Shown: positions 6,664-7,916 of the stretch, piece after piece
Layout: every line of letters begins with the position of its first letter
Numbering within the stretch: the first letter of the stretch is position 1
Origin: Candidatus Poribacteria bacterium
GTDB lineage: Bacteria; Poribacteria; WGA-4E; WGA-3G
Direction of reading: 5' to 3'
DNA: 7,916 nucleotides
Assembly (NCBI GenBank): GCA_007571355.1
Contig: RKRO01000252.1
Span: forward strand, 1-7,916
Notes under the pieces: generated by a model
What the model saw: only the letters and a program-made list of their open reading frames with translations
Databases searched by the model: none
What the model was told of the DNA's origin: nothing
Program-made: the position numbers and the translations under genes

Positions 6664-7593
6664 CTATTCTGATTCGCGATACGGTTTTCCCAAGGCGAGC
6701 GGAGCTTCAGCACGTCCGACGAATCCTGCCAATACCGCCAAACACAACAGATACGGCAACATCAACCACAACTGGTGCGGGATTTCCCAACCCAACGCTT
6801 GGAACCGAGCATCGAGGGCGGAACCGAGTCCGAAGAGCAACGCTGCACCACACGCCTTCACAGGGTGCCATTTTCCAAAAATAACGATCGCCAGAGCGAT
6901 GAACCCGCGGCCGACGGTCATACCGGGCGTAAAATAAGGGACATCAGCAAGGGAGAGATACCCGCCTGCTATCCCTGCCATCGCGCCTGCGAATAGCAGG
7001 CAAAATGTTCTTAAACGGAGAACATTAACACCGACAGTGGCAATCGCTTTCGGATGCTCGCCACACGCCCGGATCCTGAGCCCCAACTGTGTATGGTAGA
7101 GAAAAAAATAGACACACGGCATCATCAGAAACGCGATGTAAACGAGGATATTGTGTGAAAATAGCGCACGCCCTAAGAAAGGGGTTTCGGAGAGTAGTGG
7201 AATGTCGATCTGCTGGAACGCTGGCACGCCTTTCGCGATGCCTGTCACACCGAAAAGCCGTTGATAGATGACTTCTGTTAAACCGAGTGCAAGAAGCGTC
7301 ATCGCTGTGCCGATGATAACTTGGTCGCCTCGGAGTCTAATAGCAAATAGTGCAAAAAGTGCTGCAGCGATGCACCCGCCGAGCCCTGCCATCAAAAGTC
7401 CAATCCACGGTGCGAACAGTGCGAATTCTGCGGTGTAAAAGGAGCCGACCATCCCGAAAAACGCGCCGATGAGCATCATCCCTTCAATGCCGATGTTCAG
7501 CACACCTGCCCGTTGGGAGATAACCTCGCCTAATGCTGCGAGTAGGAGCGGTGTCGCCCCACGGATCGTTGCTGAAAGAATCTCTTCAAACAT
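6664..7593 (-). CDS. nucleoside/simple-sugar ABC transporter permease (NupQ/YufQ-like)
   Basis: The 309-residue protein is an inner-membrane permease of the branched-chain amino acid/ribose-type ABC superfamily, closest by eye to the second permease of nucleoside importers (YufQ/NupQ, RnsD). The N-terminal block GEVISQRAGVLNIGIEGMML (22-41) is diagnostic. About eight hydrophobic segments follow, roughly 33-55, 61-87, 92-112, 148-167, 193-215, 227-240, 245-262 and 275-293. The cytoplasmic coupling loop GLRIRACGEHPKAIATVGVN (171-190) is the site expected to contact the ATPase. The length is normal and the gene looks intact. Its start is preceded by AATTAAAAAT with no clear Shine-Dalgarno sequence. 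Related permeases are normally encoded directly after a partner permease, an ATPase and a BMP-family lipoprotein. Here no gene occupies the 323 bases upstream and sbcD lies downstream, so the partners are elsewhere. The substrate (nucleoside or sugar) is not determined. Confidence 0.88.
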   Translation of the reverse strand: MFEEILSATIRGATPLLLAALGEVISQRAGVLNIGIEGMMLIGAFFGMVGSFYTAEFALFAPWIGLLMAGLGGCIAAALFALFAIRLRGDQVIIGTAMTLLALGLTEVIYQRLFGVTGIAKGVPAFQQIDIPLLSETPFLGRALFSHNILVYIAFLMMPCVYFFLYHTQLGLRIRACGEHPKAIATVGVNVLRLRTFCLLFAGAMAGIAGGYLSLADVPYFTPGMTVGRGFIALAIVIFGKWHPVKACGAALLFGLGSALDARFQALGWEIPHQLWLMLPYLLCLAVLAGFVGRAEAPLALGKPYRESE

Positions 7594-7603
7594 ATTTTTA
7601 ATT
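7591..7603 (-). promoter_or_regulatory. AATTAAAAATATG translation-start leader of the permease gene
   Basis: The same 13 bases as at the isomerase start (1305-1317), read on the minus strand and ending in the ATG. The nearest GGAG lies more than 20 bases upstream, which is too far to act as a normal ribosome binding site. Confidence 0.4.
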
Positions 7604-7664
7604 CTAACCCAAGTTGCTCCGAACGGATTTTGGGCGTTTCAACAGGATTTTCAGACGCTTTTCC

Positions 7665-7694
7665 CACCCCAGAGGGGTGAAATGTCTATAGAAA
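7665..7694 (+). repeat. hairpin-plus-tail dispersed repeat, copy 2
   Basis: CACCCC (7665-7670), loop aga, GGGGTG (7674-7679), two bases, then ATGTCTATAGAAA (7682-7694). It matches copy 1 at 40-69 at 26 of 30 positions. Here the tail ATG opens a frame of only 20 codons (7682-7744), with no sign of being a gene. Confidence 0.75.
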
Positions 7695-7712
7695 AAGAGA
7701 TAGCGATGTCTT

Positions 7713-7735
7713 GCACGCCAGCGGCGTGCTATGTC
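7713..7735 (+). repeat. hairpin with ATGTC tail, diverged relative of the same family
   Basis: A perfect 7-base stem (GCACGCC 7713-7719, loop agc, GGCGTGC 7723-7729) is followed by ATGTC at 7731-7735. As in copies 1 and 2, the right arm ...GTG is followed by two bases and ATGTC, but the stem sequence differs on both arms so that pairing is kept. The tail then diverges (AGTAAATAG). Confidence 0.55.
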
Positions 7736-7760
7736 AGTAAATAGGTGACAACTTGCGTTA

Positions 7761-7794
7761 ATTATCGTAACATCCAAAAACAGATGCACCCTTG
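7761..7794 (-). repeat. dispersed repeat with GATGTTACGATAAT core, copy 2
   Basis: It matches 6497-6530 at 28 of 34 positions, with the first 14 bases identical. It lies about 167 bases upstream of the permease start and has the same orientation toward that gene as copy 1 has toward sbcD. A C-rich tract begins about ten bases further on, as in copy 1. Confidence 0.6.
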
Positions 7795-7800
7795 GAAAAG

Positions 7801-7916
7801 GATACCCCCCCTTGAAGAAACACTTTCTTCGCGTTGGATTTTAGCGTTTGCAAAAACACCCGCCCCGCAAGCAGGGGGGAAGTAAAGATACCCCCTTTTT
7901 TACCAAGATACCCCCC
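7801..7916. repeat. GATACCCCC direct repeats with C tracts
   Basis: GATACCCCC occurs at 7801-7809, 7887-7895 and 7907-7915; the first and third copies are followed by at least one more C. Between them, CCCC (7863-7866) and GGGG in 7874-7879 can pair around GCAAGCA. The cluster runs off the window edge, so its full extent is unknown. Copy spacing is irregular, so it is not a CRISPR array. Confidence 0.5.

Larger units (their letters stand above)
7594..7916. other. gene-free, repeat-rich region upstream of the permease gene
   Basis: These 323 bases hold no convincing gene on either strand. Open frames here are short and overlap repeats. In order they contain the permease leader, hairpin-plus-tail copy 2 (7665-7694), a further hairpin (7713-7735), the second copy of the GATGTTACGATAAT repeat (7761-7794) and a run of C-tract direct repeats to the window edge. 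The permease promoter should lie here if the gene is not cotranscribed with something beyond the window. Confidence 0.65.

Noticed and set aside
6528..6884. Plus-strand open frame of 118 codons running from the intergenic region into the permease gene
   Set aside because: It runs through a C/G-rich repeat and then antisense to the conserved permease C-terminus. Its composition is not protein-like.
7682..7744. 20-codon frame starting at the repeat-borne ATG (MSIE...)
   Set aside because: Made almost entirely of repeat and hairpin sequence and ends soon after. It is better explained by the repeat than as a small protein.
7801..7916. Possible CRISPR array from recurring GATACCCCC
   Set aside because: The repeats are only 9-10 bases long, the spacing is irregular (86 and 20 bases), and no cas gene is present.

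Overview
The window holds five protein-coding genes and three intergenic stretches crowded with short palindromic and dispersed repeats. The organism looks like an uncultivated bacterium. The genes are ordinary bacterial families: an SbcCD repair nuclease, a nucleoside-type ABC permease, a YjbQ protein and a TIM-barrel sugar isomerase. The repeats (variable-stem hairpins followed by ATGTCTATAGAAA, C-tract elements, and a GCGAAGCGGAAGGCGG-type element) remind me of repeat-rich Candidatus Poribacteria genomes. That assignment rests on recollection of style, not on a search, and is only moderately likely.

Layout: yjbQ (57-497) is the only plus-strand gene and converges on a sugar phosphate isomerase/epimerase-like gene (549-1307, minus). 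A REP-like hairpin lies between them. Upstream of the isomerase gene on the minus strand, after a 256-base gap, come sbcC (1564-5205) and sbcD (5202-6374). These two overlap by four bases (ATGA) and form a classic translationally coupled sbcDC operon with a good candidate promoter at 6429-6458. A repeat-containing gap (6375-6663) separates them from an ABC transporter permease (6664-7593, minus). The last 323 bases (7594-7916) hold no credible gene and consist largely of repeats.

The genes do not form one pathway. SbcD (Mn-dependent nuclease) and SbcC (Rad50-like coiled-coil ATPase with zinc hook) act together on DNA ends and hairpins. This may matter in a genome so rich in palindromes, but the link is speculative. 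The permease should need a second permease, an ATPase and a binding lipoprotein, none of which is in the window. YjbQ and the isomerase are stand-alone genes.

I see no clear undescribed system. The most interesting material is non-coding: a hairpin-plus-tail repeat whose conserved tail supplies a possible start codon for yjbQ; a second repeat (copies at 6497-6530 and 7761-7794) whose invariant core reads as an extended -10 element facing sbcDC and the permease; and REP-like GTAG-hairpin elements.
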